A stretch of 64,000 nt of DNA from positions 363,359 through 427,358 of the forward strand of contig JAANDG010000054.1 in assembly GCA_036852015.1 (NCBI GenBank), written 5' to 3'. Each line of letters opens with the position of its first letter. Within the stretch, counting starts at the first letter, position 1. Under the pieces are notes generated by a model that was not told where the DNA came from, ran no database searches, and saw only the letters and a list, made by a program, of their open reading frames with translations. Made by a program: the position numbers and the translations under genes. This document shows, piece after piece, positions 1 through 37,500 of this stretch. Source of the stretch: Pelodera strongyloides (Eukaryota; Nematoda; Chromadorea; Rhabditida; Rhabditidae).

Positions 1-3000
1 ACGACAAGTCACAAACGACAAAGAAGGTAACGCTGGATTACAGTAGATGAGACACATATGCAATTTCCCGGGTGATTTCTCCCATTCTCAGTAATTCCTC
101 TCCCTGAGTTCTTTTTTCTATAACTTGGTACTGATATCCTATTTTTCTTCATATCTTCCGTTAATTAAACACGCACGCCGTATTATGAGGAAGTAGTGGA
201 ATACGAAGATCCAGTAAACATGCTTTAACCTTTTTCTAACTACGAAGGGTGAATCCGAAGCAAATTTACTGAACTGAAGCACAAGCAAACACAGTATCTT
301 AAACAAGACAAAGACTCACCGAAATCTCTCCTGTCTCGGCGTGCCATAAGTAAATAGCGTCTGCTAAAGCCACAGCCACTACGCCAGCACTACTCCAGTC
401 CAAGAGGTCCGAATAGAAATCATTCGAGAAACCGGGAGCGTCAAGGATTCTAAGAAATAGAAGTATTACCATTTACAATCCCAGACATAACTCATAAATA
501 TCAATATCGATTTATCGATACCGGAACCATACCATTAAGTCAGTGCAAGTTGTAAACTCACGATTAAGGACTAAGGAGCTGATCCATAAATAGTACTATA
601 GTATTCGTCATATGCATACATGTTTTTATGTTAAATAAATTGACTCAACTAGTCACCGTAATTTGCGCACTCAAATAGCAATACCTGTCAGGTGCCGTTG
701 GAATATGTCGAATATTCTTCTTGACGGTCGACGAAGGTTGAACACATGCTGTGTAGAGCACCTAGAAAAACACTCAGTCACAAAAACAAACACATAAAAC
801 AATTATAAATGGCCCTATAGCATGTCTACAAACCGAGTCACTAGAATATAGACACCCACGATTACTGCCAATTTCAACAAAATCGTTAAACAAATAGGTC
901 ACAAGTGTAAGCCAAAATAAATAAATAAAGATTTTTTTCATTTAAACTAAACTAAAACCCTGAAAACATCAAGTATATTGGCCTGGTCAAGCGGGCATGA
1001 GCTGTTGCCTGTTGCACGAGAGACTATAGGTAAACGAGAGAGTGCAGATTGCGTGAGTGACAATAAAGGGAGAGCGTGACAAAATGTGACAGGAAGGGAG
1101 AGTGACAGACAGGTAGATGTGGACACACAAACAGACAAACAGACAGGGTCTCGTAGGGCATTGATCGCCAGCTCATCAGAGGAATGGCCACAGAATACTA
1201 CACATACTAGTAGGGTTATTTAGTCCAATAGCCATAAGTGATATAACAGGCGGTGCGGTTTGTGAGATGAATGTTGACACAGCAGCCCCATGTTTTGTAT
1301 GCAAAATGTGACGGATTTTGGGCGATTTCCTGGTCTATAAATAAAGTAATTTGCATATAATACATGCAAATGCCGTCGTCCAACATATGTTATAAAAAAA
1401 CCGTACGTTATACCGCTTTAACGGCAAAAAAAAAGTACCCCAGGAGAAGTACAAACTACACGAACATTGCCTATTGGACAAAAAAATGAAGAGCAAGACG
1501 TACACAATCTAGTTAGGAAGACGTAATGAATGAACAAGTGTTTCACAGGTTTTATAAAGCTCAATATCTTCTTCGCTTATTTCGTTTGACGGAACATTCT
1601 ATACGGCTTATTGTTAATAGCATGCGCGAGAAATATAAACTAAAGAAGTGGACAGCACAAAATAAAATAAAAATCTTGACCGTATAATTTGATGGAGCTT
1701 ACGTTTGAAAGGTAAGTTTCACGGAAATATTGATAGCGGAGAAAAACGAAAAACTAAAGGTACATTTCCTGCCCAGGTGCAGACTAGTTAAAGTCAGTAA
1801 ATTTGTTGTAAATTTTAATGTTATAATTGTGTATAATACGGAATTGCAAGAAAATTCACGAGTGTGAAAAAGCGGTGGATACCTGATACACGCATTGACG
1901 ATGTGAAAATATAACTGATACAACGCAAATAAAACTAGTAAATAGAAAAATAAGAAAATCGCAGTTCGAAAAAAAAGAACATACCGTGGAGCTCATGTGC
2001 CCAACTGGTGGTTGCGGGGCCGAGTTCTTCTTATACACGAGGATGCGGTCCTCTTCGCCGGCAACCAGAGCGCCCATGTCTGAGGCGGATTTTGCTGGAA
2101 TTTAGGATATATTCAATATCCCTGATAGTAACAACTTAACTTCCCTATTCTACTTCGCAAAAGGCCCTATGCGATGCTAGTAACAAGTAATCTAATATAA
2201 AATAAAATAATAACAATAATAATAAGTATAATTATTAATAAATTTCCAATTTCAACTAACTTCGCATCATTTTCATCATTTTCTGTTTGTCGTCGTCTCT
2301 CTTCGCAGGACTGCAAGGTGCAGAAGAAGAGGTGTTGAAGGTGTTGTCAGTAGTATTCTGAACAAAGGACTTACCACTGATACTGGACATTCTGACACTT
2401 TCCACTTTCCAGTAGGATTTCATTTTAAAATTACCCAATCGAAAACAACAAAATGACGATATATATAAACCACATCAAAATATTATTAAGTGAGAGAAAC
2501 TAATATTTTAATACTAAAAACGTACCATCATACTCTGGGTCAAATGATAGTTGGCCAACTCGAACTGGCTTGAACTTCTATTTGGCATGTACCTAAAATT
2601 GAAAGGGTCCTTTGGGGCTTAGGCTTAGGACACATATAAAAGAACGCCAACTATTGATGAAACCACCAAGTGCATTCGGTAACCATTGGGTGTTATTGTG
2701 TTGTAAACAATATTGAGACTACGTTCTGATAATGACTTTTGCTGGACACTGGATACGTATCTATATGTTGTTTACACTGATCACTTGCATAGGCATAGGA
2801 TTTTATGTTTCCTACGATAACAATTATACCTCAAAAAAATTTTTTACCAAAAAATAGAGAAATAACAAAGAATTCAAAAGCGAACCTGTCCGCTCCAGCG
2901 ACAACTCCGGTAAAGTTATGATTTCGTGAAGGTGTGATTTCACGCCTTTTGAGGCCTCCTTTCTGGAAAGATGAACTCTTGAATACATGCAATAATAAAA

Positions 3001-3511
3001 TACAGTTACTGTTAAGAAATAAAAGTAATGCAATAAAAAGGAGCAAAATATAAACAAACCTTGTTTGCTCCATTGCCAGGAGTTCTCGTAAAGAGAGCTC
3101 GACTGCGACCAACGCTCCCGGGAGTTTTCCTGAAAAATCAAGACTGTCATTCAAACTGAGGCCGTATTCACCAACACGCAGGGAGCCCTCCCTGGCCTCC
3201 CCAGGGAGCTAAAGAGTACGGAGAGAATGCGGGAGCAGAAGAGATTCAGAGCGCTGGTTGGTGACCCCAGGGAGGGTTCCCTCTGTGTTGGTGAATACGG
3301 CCTCAGGATCAAAATCAATGTCAAACAACTCAACCTATGAAAATACATATAGATGAACACGCACTTTCAGTTAGTGTAATTTAGAATTACGCACTGCATA
3401 ATTAGGTAATACTTACGAAAGTGACACTTCTCCCAATCCTCGAGCCATTTTGCTCACCGGCGTGGTGACCGCAGACCGGTTGGAGGCATCTCGGAATGGT
3501 TGCTGCGACAT
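1..3511 (-). CDS. CDC20: CDC20/fizzy, APC/C activator (5' part, continues left of window)
   Basis: CDC20 recruits substrates to the anaphase-promoting complex and is the target of Mad2 in the spindle checkpoint. Coding exons, read on minus: 3511-3417, 3129-3060, 2962-2886, 2592-2526, 2357-2261, 2096-1985, 761-685, 449-320; all splice phases agree. The ATG at 3511 opens MSQQPFRDASNRS. Visible landmarks are TPG/TPSR repeats, the C-box DRYMPNRS (split by the 2886/2592 intron), a stretch RILVYKKNSAPQPP at the place of the CDC20 Mad2-interacting motif, and the start of the WD40 propeller with IPTAPDRILDAPG, NDFYSDLLDWSS and IYLWHAETGEIS. That last segment fits CDC20 better than CDH1/FZR1. The other WD40 repeats lie beyond base 1; nothing coding was recognised in 1-319. 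A MITE (3157-3305) sits in intron 1. Orthology is confident; C. elegans calls the gene fzy-1. Confidence 0.9.
3157..3305. mobile_element. MITE, family A (TGAGGCCGTATTCACCA termini)
   Basis: Terminal inverted repeat of about 20 bp, TGAGGCCGTATTCACCAACA, mirrored at the right end, around a GC-richer core. It lies in CDC20 intron 1 (3130-3416). Related copies at 12059-12180, 49296-49426 and 53358-53496 share the GAGGCC-ATTCACC ends and an internal CAGGGA motif. No coding capacity, so a non-autonomous element. No clear target-site duplication was found. Confidence 0.75.
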
Positions 3512-3819
3512 TTTATTGGTGTATATCAGTATATGCACTAAGCACTGTCAGCTGAAAGATTGGAAATTACGAAAAATGAACGCTGAATCTGAACACGAAA
3601 AATACAAGTGTCAGAGATTCACGATAACGTTAACGAATTGGTGCAAAACTCGAGGGATCTTTCCGTCTGTGTATGTGTCCATGGTAGGTAAGGATCGAAA
3701 CGTGCAAAATGAATTTGGGGTAACTTGGGGTAAATTATACAACACCACCGGTTACATTATATATTATATACATTATACAATCTAAAAGTGGTCAATTTCG
3801 GTAAACTCTTCGAAAGGCG

Positions 3820-4080
3820 CGTTCGAGTTGGAAAAAAGTTGTGGAATTCCGGAATTCCACCGTTCGAGATGGGAAACCGGAAAAATAAATGTTTTTCCGT
3901 TATTTAGCCCCAACCGTCGGGGTCAAGCGTCATTTTTGGTTCTTGCAGTTTGCAGTTGTCAAAAATATAATCCCACAACGATTCCACTACGGTATTTTTG
4001 CTGTTCCTCGCACGTTTCCGCGTCCATCTCGAACGGTGGAATTCCGGAAAATTCCACCAACTTTTTCCCAACTCGAACGT
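3820..4080. mobile_element. Inverted-repeat element (CGTTCGAGTTGGAAAAA termini)
   Basis: The left end reads CGTTCGAGTTGGAAAAAAGT and later GAATTCCACCGTTCGAGATG. The right end carries the mirror images, ending AACTCGAACG. It is about 260 bp with no coding content of its own. The open frames predicted across it on both strands come from the palindrome. Called a MITE from structure only. Confidence 0.65.
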
Positions 4081-5427
4081 GGCTGAACAGACCGACGAAG
4101 GATAGAAGCGAGGATAAAACAAAAAAGGAAGCAAGCATCGTGAATCAAAACGGATCCAAAACAGCAAGATTTATGTGAATAGTTGATGCGAGATTGGGTG
4201 GAACTGAGGAACACATTAACGAAGGGAACATGTGAAGGATTCAAAACGTGAATTAAAGGTATACGGAGCCCCGTGATGCGAAACTGCACAAGTAAATAAT
4301 TCCCTGCCCATAAACGTCTAGTTCTGTCTACGAACGGATCGCTCAGAGAATCACGAAGAAGGTAAAAACGGAGGTAAACAAAAGTGAAAACTTCAAAGCA
4401 ACCTTAAAAAATGCATTTTTATTTTACAAAAGCAGGTGCACCGGTGGCGCGAAGGATAGGCGAAAGCCGCGCTCGGACCGGAGTATCGCCGGAGTACTGG
4501 GCCGGAGTAGTGGGCCGTTTTAGTACGGGGCTACGAAATGTTCCTAATCACGAAAAGAATTTGTAACTGTCGCCTGCGTCTGTAAAGGGTTTACAACACA
4601 TAATAGTTATTCTGACTATCAATTTTCGCTGATTATGTTGACACTTAAGTTTGCCAGACGCTGTCTCTATTATGGGTTTCAAGGTATGCTGAAAATTTAC
4701 CGTATTTTGGAACTACATGAGAATATTTTTTTATTTTTCATACTATATATACTATATATGCAGGTTTCGTGCAAAGATACGGTGGTATTGACAGAATCGC
4801 ACCGATGTTTAGGATAATCTGTAAGACCATTAGGGAAAATAGAATATTTCACTCCTATGTTTTTCGTAATTTTTCTTTTATTTTCATTAAATATAGGATG
4901 ATGTGCAGAGAAATATGGTAGCAGTAGCAAGTTACAGAAAAAAACGATCCCAGGGAGATAATTCACTGAGAATGGGAGTTACTGGATAACAATAGATTAT
5001 GCATGAAAGAAATTACACGGACTGCGGACGATAATGAATACGCTAACAGCAACTACCCCGAGAACTTTCTTCTTTGTTCCTACCACTCGTTGATCCAATA
5101 AACATTTATTATTATTATTAATACCCTGGAATGTCATGACTGTGCACGGTACTCGAACTCCTAACATTGATGAGGAGGATATTCACGGTGAGTGCAATTA
5201 GGCAATAATAATAATTGTAAAAATACAATTTATCATGTGATAAACGACTTCAAATTGACAGGTTCATATGATCTAGCAAAATTGTATTTGGTTTACAAGT
5301 ATCCCAAAAATTGTCTGTGATTCTGTCAATACTACCGTATTTCTGCACGAAACCTGCATATATGTATAAGATGAAATTTTTTTTTAAAATGTTCTTGTGT
5401 ACTTCGAAAATACGGTATATTTTCAGC

Positions 5428-5580
5428 ATACACGGGAAAGTGAAAACCCCGATTCTTTAAAAAACCGATTCCGCCCTGATGAAGGCCCCATTTTTTGAGG
5501 GACTTGAACGGGGCAAAATCGGGGTATTTTTTTTTAGCAAGAATCTGGGCGAAATCGGGGATTTTGATTTCCCATGTATG
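5428..5580. mobile_element. MITE, family E (CATACACGGGAAA / TTTCCCATGTATG)
   Basis: Near-perfect hairpin element. The ends are CATACACGGGAAA and TTTCCCATGTATG, and the inner arms hold AAACCCCGATT / AATCGGGG and GGCCCCATTTTTTGAGGGAC. A shorter diverged relative is at 50670-50760 in an MPDZ intron (CCCGATGAAGGCCCGATTTT, then GAGGGACTTGATCGGGC). It appears to have inserted at the edge of a family F repeat. Confidence 0.65.
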
Positions 5581-5775
5581 CAAACCCCAATAGAATACTA
5601 TTTTCAGGAACTCAGTAACTCAGTAAATTTTTTCAAGGGTGGCTTATTTTTAAATTGGGGCGTCCTATTCGAAACTTATTTGATAAGTAAAATAAAGCGT
5701 GCAAAACGTGCAAGAATAAAATAAATTAGTCAATTAGCAGAAAAGTAAAATAAAAACCGCAAGTATTTTGAAGCA

Positions 5776-5942
5776 AACGCGCGGTATTTAGCTCCGCCCA
5801 ACTCTTCTAACGACGGGGCCCGCGACCGCTGACCGTTCCGCCGACCGGAACGCAATCTAAGTACAGTACATTATATGTACGGTGTAAATTCGGTTTTTTA
5901 GAATATGCAAATGTGTTGGGCGGAGCTTAAATGCTGCGCGTT
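5776..5942. mobile_element. MITE, family D (AACGCGCGGTATTTAG termini)
   Basis: Terminal repeat AACGCGCGGTATTTAGCTCC with GCCCAAC, mirrored at the right end as GTTGGGCGGAGC through GCGCGTT. A second copy lies at 8267-8454. No open frame. Confidence 0.65.
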
Positions 5943-6448
5943 CATTACAAAATAGCTGTGAGGTCTACAATTGTATCCTGAAAATATTCTGTATCTTGCC
6001 CACATTTTTTTTTCGTATTATATATGCAGGTTACGTGCAGAAATACGGTAGTTCTGATAGAATCACACCGAAGAAGTGATTTATTACTGAAAATAAAGAT
6101 TAAAATTCTTTTTTATATTTGTTTTTGTGAGATATAAATGCTATCGTATAAACAAATAGGAAAAATAAAGTATCAAAAGCAGAGCAAAGCATCTACCAAT
6201 ACACACAGATATTTAAAACAATTCAACGAGTCTTTGAAATACTGTAAATACTGTAACCCGGATCCGATTTTTCCATGAGATAAAATTATGCCTACATTAT
6301 ATTTCAAGTACTCTTGGGTTAATATGCTTAGTTGATTTGATTTTTCGAGGGATTTACGCGAGAATCATATGTCACGTTTTGCCTTGTAACATTCGGAACA
6401 GCACACCAACAGATAACACAACGTATTCAAAATGAAATTAGGCAGCTC

Positions 6449-9271
<2,823 letters not shown>

Positions 9272-9491
9272 TGCAGAATCCTCTTTTGAAAAAGTGCGCG
9301 GTGTTTTGCTTCGCTCGGTTTTTTTGTTCTTATTCTATTCCCTTCAATCCTCGTGGCTCTCTTGAGCGATTTGGCTTTGCATTTGTACCGTATTATTTCG
9401 CGTTTTGCTTTTTTTTTTTTTTTTTTCTTTTTTTTTTTTTTTCTTCAATTCCTTCACACCAGTCTTCTTAAAGTTGTATTTGTTGCCCATT

Positions 9492-9765
9492 AGGGCGCGT
9501 TCGGGATTGATTTTCCGAAAGGAAACTCGGCCAAATCCTCGTTCGGGATGGCCTTTTTGGAAACGTTCCAATGCTTGGAGAAAACAAAAAATACAGTATG
9601 AATTAGCTTGCGAAAAACGTTTCCCGCGCATATTTTTCAAATTTTCCATGCTAATTCATACTGTATTTTTGATTTTCTCCAAGCATTGGAACGTTTCCAA
9701 AAAGTCCATCCCGAACGAGGATTTGGCCGAGTTTCCTTTCGGAAAATCAATCCCGAACGCGCCCT
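9492..9765. mobile_element. Foldback element immediately upstream of the UPF0390-like gene
   Basis: Two arms of about 110 bp, almost identical and inverted: AGGGCGCGTTCGGGATTGAT at the left, its complement ending CGCGCCCT at the right. Each arm includes CCAATGCTTGGAGAA. A short AT-rich loop carries CGTTTCCCGCGCATATTTTT. The right end is 23 bp from the splice acceptor (GTTTGTAG, ends 9789) used just before the ATG at 9795. The element therefore occupies the outron or 5' intron of that gene. Confidence 0.8.
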
Positions 9766-9794
9766 TATGTTCAGTGTATCTGTTTGTAGGAATA

Positions 9795-10040
9795 ATGCCC
9801 CAACATGCTCTGAAAAAGAAAGTTACTCTCCCTAAAGGCGTTCAAAAGAAGGTGAAGAAGCAGAAGCCTGATGGTCCGAGAAAGGGAAAGTTCCTGTTCA
9901 TCAATCCAAAGAAGGCAACAGCAGTAGCTGAAAACAAGATCACACGTGAAGTCACCAAAATTATCAACGGCAAGAATGAAGAAATGGCCAATCAGCGTGC
10001 CAATACCGCACAAGGAAAGAAGTCATCAAAGAAGGCTTAA
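9795..10040 (+). CDS. UPF0390 / Leydig cell tumour 10 kDa-like protein
   Basis: A small, very basic, single-exon protein of 81 residues. It starts MPQHALKKKVTLPKG, has the family-like core GPRKGKFLFINPKKA, then a helix-forming segment (NKITREVTKIINGKNEE) and a lysine tail. This order (Lys-rich start, GPRKG, PKKA, conserved charged helix) matches C19orf53/UPF0390 proteins, small nucleolar or nuclear basic proteins of poorly known function. The match is by eye, so the family call is moderate. The ATG at 9795 was chosen because a splice-type acceptor GTTTGTAG ends 5 nt upstream and the open frame further up is just the inverted repeat. The gene is followed after 265 nt by the DR1 acceptor and is probably the first cistron of a three-gene unit. 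Confidence 0.7.
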   Translation: MPQHALKKKVTLPKGVQKKVKKQKPDGPRKGKFLFINPKKATAVAENKITREVTKIINGKNEEMANQRANTAQGKKSSKKA

Positions 10041-10289
10041 TTGTATTTCAATCGTCGAATCCTTATTCCTCCAAAGCCTTGTTTCCTTTCCTTCTGAGCC
10101 TTAATTCTCCATTCCCCCACTCGACTGATTATTGTTTTGTTTGCATAGCGATTTATTTTACTTATCCTTGATATTGACTCTAAACTACATTTGTTGTTGC
10201 TGATTGCTGATTGTTACTTTGTTTTTCAGTTGTTCGTTGTTTTTCCTCGTAAAATTGTATATTTCATAGGCCACTGATTTTTAATATAT

Positions 10290-10316
10290 AATAAAAAAAT
10301 TATAGGTAGCTTCAAA
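10290..10316 (+). promoter_or_regulatory. Poly(A) signal abutting the DR1 trans-splice-type acceptor
   Basis: AATAAA at 10290-10295 is followed 8 nt later by TATAG (10301-10305) and then GTAGCTTCAAA and the DR1 ATG. The hexamer would end the upstream mRNA at almost the same place where the DR1 mRNA begins. This is the arrangement known for SL1-type nematode operons. Confidence 0.5.
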
Positions 10317-12336
10317 ATGGAAGAGGATAACGAGGTTGGACTACCACAGAAGGGATTGAACATGATTATTAAGGTATGGTTCAGGTTCAGTTTATGTTTA
10401 TTTCCTCTGCCACTGCCTTGCAGTATCTGCCTGGTCAATTTGAAGTGTCTGTTTAATTAGCATATCTTTATTTATCGATATTATGGATTTAACTGTGTTT
10501 ACATAAAGTCACTCCCAACATCTACACGTGTAAATGGTAAATTCGTCTAAATGAAATGAACTATGTGGCTTTTTTTGGACGCGTCACTGTTGATTTACGT
10601 TGCTTGTTTAGTTGAAGGCTACGGGTATATTGGTACATTCACTGATTCACTAAGCCATTGCATTTAAGATGGGAAAAGTATAAATATGTCAATTTTGTGC
10701 TCTACGCTCTACTGCCGGCCGCTGGGTTCAATTTGTTGAGGGGCATGCTTTGAGTTGCTCATTTCTCCCTTTCAGGAGGTTCTTCCCGATATGCGAATTG
10801 CCAACGAATCAAGGGATTTGTTGAACCAATGCTGTGCCGAATTCGTGAAACACATCGCCAGGGAAGCGCAGAATATTTCGGCGCACGACCAGCGGAAGAC
10901 AATCTACCATGAACACGTTCAAAAGGCTCTCACCAACTTGCAGTTCACCTCCGACTACATTGAGGTGTGCTCACTTATATTAATTTGTGCGTATCACAAA
11001 CTTGCAATTCTCAAGATTTATCAATCATTTATTGTCACAAAAACGATGAAATTCAACAATAAGTATTCTCATTTCAGGCTGCCGACAGCGTACTTGGCGA
11101 GTGTAAGATTGCCGCGGAGAAGAAGTTACGCCGGAAAAACTCGCGTTTGGATAAGTACGCTTTTCTTAAATTATATTTCGTATTTCGTTAACGATGTCAT
11201 ATAGAGGGTTTCCGGTCAGTTGTATATTGCTGTCCACTCTTTCGGCCGTATGAGATTTTAATGGTTTATTATCTGGCGCTGACTTTACGTTTATCTGAGT
11301 TGACTCTACGTTTCGGTCATTTTCTTGAGAAATCCATCCGTGCTTTTTTATATTATTATTTTAATAGTGTAGATATTATTATTTTCAATTATTATGAGTT
11401 ATGCTGCAGATGTGGCATTCCCGAGGAACAACTCTACCAAATGCAGCAACAATTGATTGAGAAAGCTCGGCAAGAACAAGCCCAGCAAGCTCTTTCGCAG
11501 GTATTTATTGCGCACATTACATTTATTGTAGTTTTACTTTTCGATGTCCAATTTCGTACCTTTAAGTGTTAATCTATAACATTTTATCGAATTGCAAATT
11601 GCAATTGAGTGTAAAAAGTTAATCACGTTTATGCACTAAGAAGTAGTAGTGTAATGTCTTACCAAATCAAAACAAAAGTAGTATCGTACCGAATCAAAAC
11701 AAAAAGAGCACGCAGAGTAATTTCAAAGCTTATTATCAGCATGTATTAGGTACTAGATGCTATATCGCGTATTAGTGTAAATAGTCTTTTATCGTTTGGT
11801 GTAGTGTAGATATTATTATTTTCAGGCAAACGCTTTTCAACAACACCAACATATGCATCAGACTGGTGTATTAGCACCGGGAGTGCAGGTAGTTAGTTTC
11901 CCATTGATTTAATTCAGTTTTGGTTATCACATGTACGCATTTGTGACCTACTCGTATTGCTGTTTTGGTATGCCATAGCGATAGCAGTTGCCAGCACACA
12001 CAGCACAGGCACACAGTGTCCCATGTGGCACATTATGTGTGATGTGTTTGAACACACACGCCATATTCACTACGCCATATTCATTTCCCAGCGGAAGACT
12101 TCTCCGACTCTCACCCTAGAACGCTGTTTTCTGTCCACAGGGAATATCCCCCTGAGGGGTTTGAGTGGTGAATATTGCGTCTGGTCTGGCCTTTCACTGA
12201 TTTACGATTTCCTTTATTTTCTTAAATATTGAATATTGCATCTGTTGAGTTTCAGTCGTGTGCTCCTCCTGGCGTTCAACAGCCATTATTTGGCACGAGT
12301 GATGCTTCGCAACATGACGATGAATACGACGTCTAG
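10317..12336 (+). CDS. DR1: DR1 / NC2 beta, TBP-binding transcription repressor
   Basis: The histone-fold subunit of negative cofactor 2, which with NC2 alpha (DRAP1) binds TBP on DNA and blocks TFIIA/TFIIB entry. Exons: 10317-10373, 10776-10964, 11078-11154, 11410-11500, 11826-11888, 12256-12336; phases close to give 185 aa, close to human DR1 (176). The histone fold spans about residues 8-95, from GLPQKGLNMIIKEVLPDMR through LLNQCCAEFVKHIAREAQ and KTIYHEHVQKALTNL. The DR1 signature CGIPEEQLYQMQQQL follows, then a glutamine-rich tail ending in acidic DDEYDV. Intron 5 holds a diverged family A MITE. Start ATG sits 11 nt after acceptor TATAG. Probably co-transcribed with the flanking genes. 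Confidence 0.93.
12059..12180. mobile_element. MITE, family A, diverged copy in DR1 intron 5
   Basis: CGCCATATTCACTACGCC at the left pairs with GAGTGGTGAATATTGCGT at the right. The core contains TGTCCACAGGGAATATCCCC, shared with the 49296 copy. The outer GAGGCC bases are lost, so this is an older insertion than the 3157 copy. Confidence 0.55.
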
Positions 12337-12863
12337 TTTTCTTATTATTTATTATTTATTCGCGTTTATAATTCATATTCATATTAGTTCTCATCTCTTA
12401 GCCCATAACCGTAAGGTGTAATTTCTATTAGAGTATCGCTTTTTACCGCGCTCAAGGCGGTTGTTCCCAATTCTCAGAATTTATTGTGATTACATATGAT
12501 CCTCATTTTTTTTGAACTTTTTCTTTCGCTTCTCCTGCTACTCAAGCACTCAAGCTCGTTTTGTTTAAAATATTTACACATTACAATATTGTATACTTAT
12601 TGTCTAGTCAATTTCAGATATTGGAGTATATTGTATTAAGTTGGAGGCTGTTTCGTTGTTTGTAGTTAGTATTGTTTTGAAATATTCAATTTTTTTATTG
12701 TTAGTGAAAATACCGTCAGGAACTGTTTGCCGCATAATATGCTTTCTCTCTCCTTTAAATCATTTTACGTCTTTCATTTATCATGAAGACTATGCACTGT
12801 ATTTGTATGTTATGTCGTGATTTATTATGGTTTAACAGTTGTTAACTTTATGTAAACATTACT

Positions 12864-12886
12864 AATAAACTTATTTTTCAGGTAAG
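12864..12886 (+). promoter_or_regulatory. Poly(A) signal abutting the SMC2 trans-splice-type acceptor
   Basis: AATAAA at 12864-12869, then CTTATTTTTCAG ending at 12881, then GTAAG and the SMC2 ATG at 12887. The spacing from hexamer to acceptor (12 nt) is nearly the same as at the DR1 junction (10 nt). DR1 would then have a 3' UTR of about 545 nt reaching to the SMC2 5' end. Confidence 0.5.
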
Positions 12887-35900
<23,014 letters not shown>

Positions 35901-37500
35901 AGATGTATCAGGGGAGGCGTATTGTTTGATTGGATGTTAAGACGTTATTGTATATTTCATTTTACCTCAACTTCTCTTGGTTTAGAATCTCGGTTATTTA
36001 TTCTATTATTGATCGATCTCGGTTTTAAATTTTATCGCGCTGTTCTATACGAAAATCCTTATTCTTGTGAATTACACGCGTCTTCTGAGTGAACAAATGA
36101 ACATTTAAAAGGGTATGAGATGTGTTTTTAACAATGAAGGGCAACCGTATTGGAATGCAGCTATGCTTGGTTTTATCTAACCTTTATCTAACCTTTTTTA
36201 ACGTTTAACAAAACGCATGCCATTCCTCTTTTAATGAATATTCGCCTTTATCGCAAGCTATCACTTGTTAAGGTTAATTGAAGAATCATACTTGTAATTT
36301 ATTTACATTGAATTCATGCTTTTATACTCGATCTCTCTACTTCGGTATAAATGATGCTCAAAACTATTCGGTTGATATGATACTCTATCTCTACTAATTG
36401 TTATATATCTTTTCCTTCCTTTCTTTTTGATATGGTTTGGTAATTTCATGTAAATTGTAACGAAGTAAAACGTTAAATTTTGTTTTATTTTGGGTAGTGG
36501 TTCTCATAAATGGTTTCCAATTTGTAACTTTTTTTGCGTAAAAAACGGCGACAGAAACACTGAAAGCTTTTATTATGGCAGCGATGTGCAAAACGACAAA
36601 CATTTACTTATTACTGAATCAAATAGTTATTGAAAAATGGGCAAAGGAGGCTTTGCTCATACAGTTTTACGCTAACAAATTGTACGTAAACCAACAACAT
36701 ATCGAATTGGAAAATTGTCCTAGAGGGAAAATGCATGGAACAAATAATGAAATTCTGGAAATAGTTTGAATAAATTAGTTGAATTGGAAATCTTGAGGGC
36801 ATGTTCAGGGCTAGGTCACTAGGAGGCTCTGAGTGAAAACTAAATTGTGAACAAAAGATGATCACCTTTGTTAGTCAACGTAAGCTCTACATATAGGGAG
36901 AGGCATTCATGGGTTTTTACTTCTTGTACGAACTAGGGTTTTACTACTGAACGCCTCATGCTCTACATTTGCAAGGTTGCTTATTTATGCTTACTGAATA
37001 TATCTATGCTTATCATAAGAGTAAATGACTAGAATTATGGGTTGACTAGATTTCGGTGTATATTATGACTAGACTACCGCATTTGTGATTAAACGGTAGA
37101 TTCGCTAACTCCTAGGCTATGCCACAAATTTGACTATGGTAACAAAAGAATAGGAATGATTTTGTGGTACTGTAAGATATGGGCAATACATAGTAAAGTT
37201 CTGCGAAAAATGCTAAACGATGGATAGAATTTGTACCCGAAAATGAACTGACTTCGAGATGAGGGATTACGTAGAATATATGTAGGAAATAAAGATAATA
37301 AGGTTGGGAAAGAAGGTACACTAGCATTACTCTACTCGTTCTACTATAGTAGAACTGGGGCAATACGTTATACTATACTTTAATGAAAACTTGTATACTG
37401 TATAGGGGACCGGGAAAGCCTACACAAATGAAGTGAAGTACGTGGGACACTAATGGACGAAATAGATGCAAATATCGTAAATAGGAGGACTGCGTCTAGT
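35901..37500. other. Convergent intergenic region SMC2 / MPDZ
   Basis: 1.6 kb between two genes that run toward each other, AT-rich. It should hold both 3' UTRs. No exon, RNA gene or clear repeat was recognised. Confidence 0.6.

Larger units (their letters stand above)
4670..6072. repeat. Cluster of dispersed repeat family F (three copies)
   Basis: Three copies of a roughly 140-bp AT-rich repeat lie at about 4670-4815 (+), 5290-5427 (-) and 5978-6072 (+, partial). Each pairs an ACCGTATTTTGGAAC-like end with a GCAGGTTTCGTGCA and TTGACAGAATC end. A fourth copy is at 18425-18562 in an SMC2 intron and a diverged palindromic relative lies at 37775-37931. One outer end of the 5290 copy is replaced by the element at 5428-5580. 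Confidence 0.6.
3512..6448. other. Intergenic region between CDC20 and the zinc-finger gene
   Basis: About 2.9 kb with no supportable exon. It must contain the CDC20 promoter at its left edge. The rest is mostly inverted-repeat elements (3820-4080, 5428-5580, 5776-5942) and copies of an ACCGTATTT/GCACGAAACC repeat (about 4670-4815, 5290-5427, 5978-6072). A GC-rich patch at 4440-4525 is unexplained. Confidence 0.6.

Noticed and set aside
3299..3334. Possible small CDC20 exon whose donor would come from the MITE end
   Set aside because: Phases allow it, but exon 1 joins directly to 3129 in phase (SLS-KTPGS) and the inserted hydrophobic peptide does not fit CDC20.
9405..9794. N-terminal extension of the UPF0390-like protein (long in-frame stretch upstream)
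   Set aside because: The upstream frame runs through poly-T and the inverted repeat; the protein family begins at the ATG at 9795.
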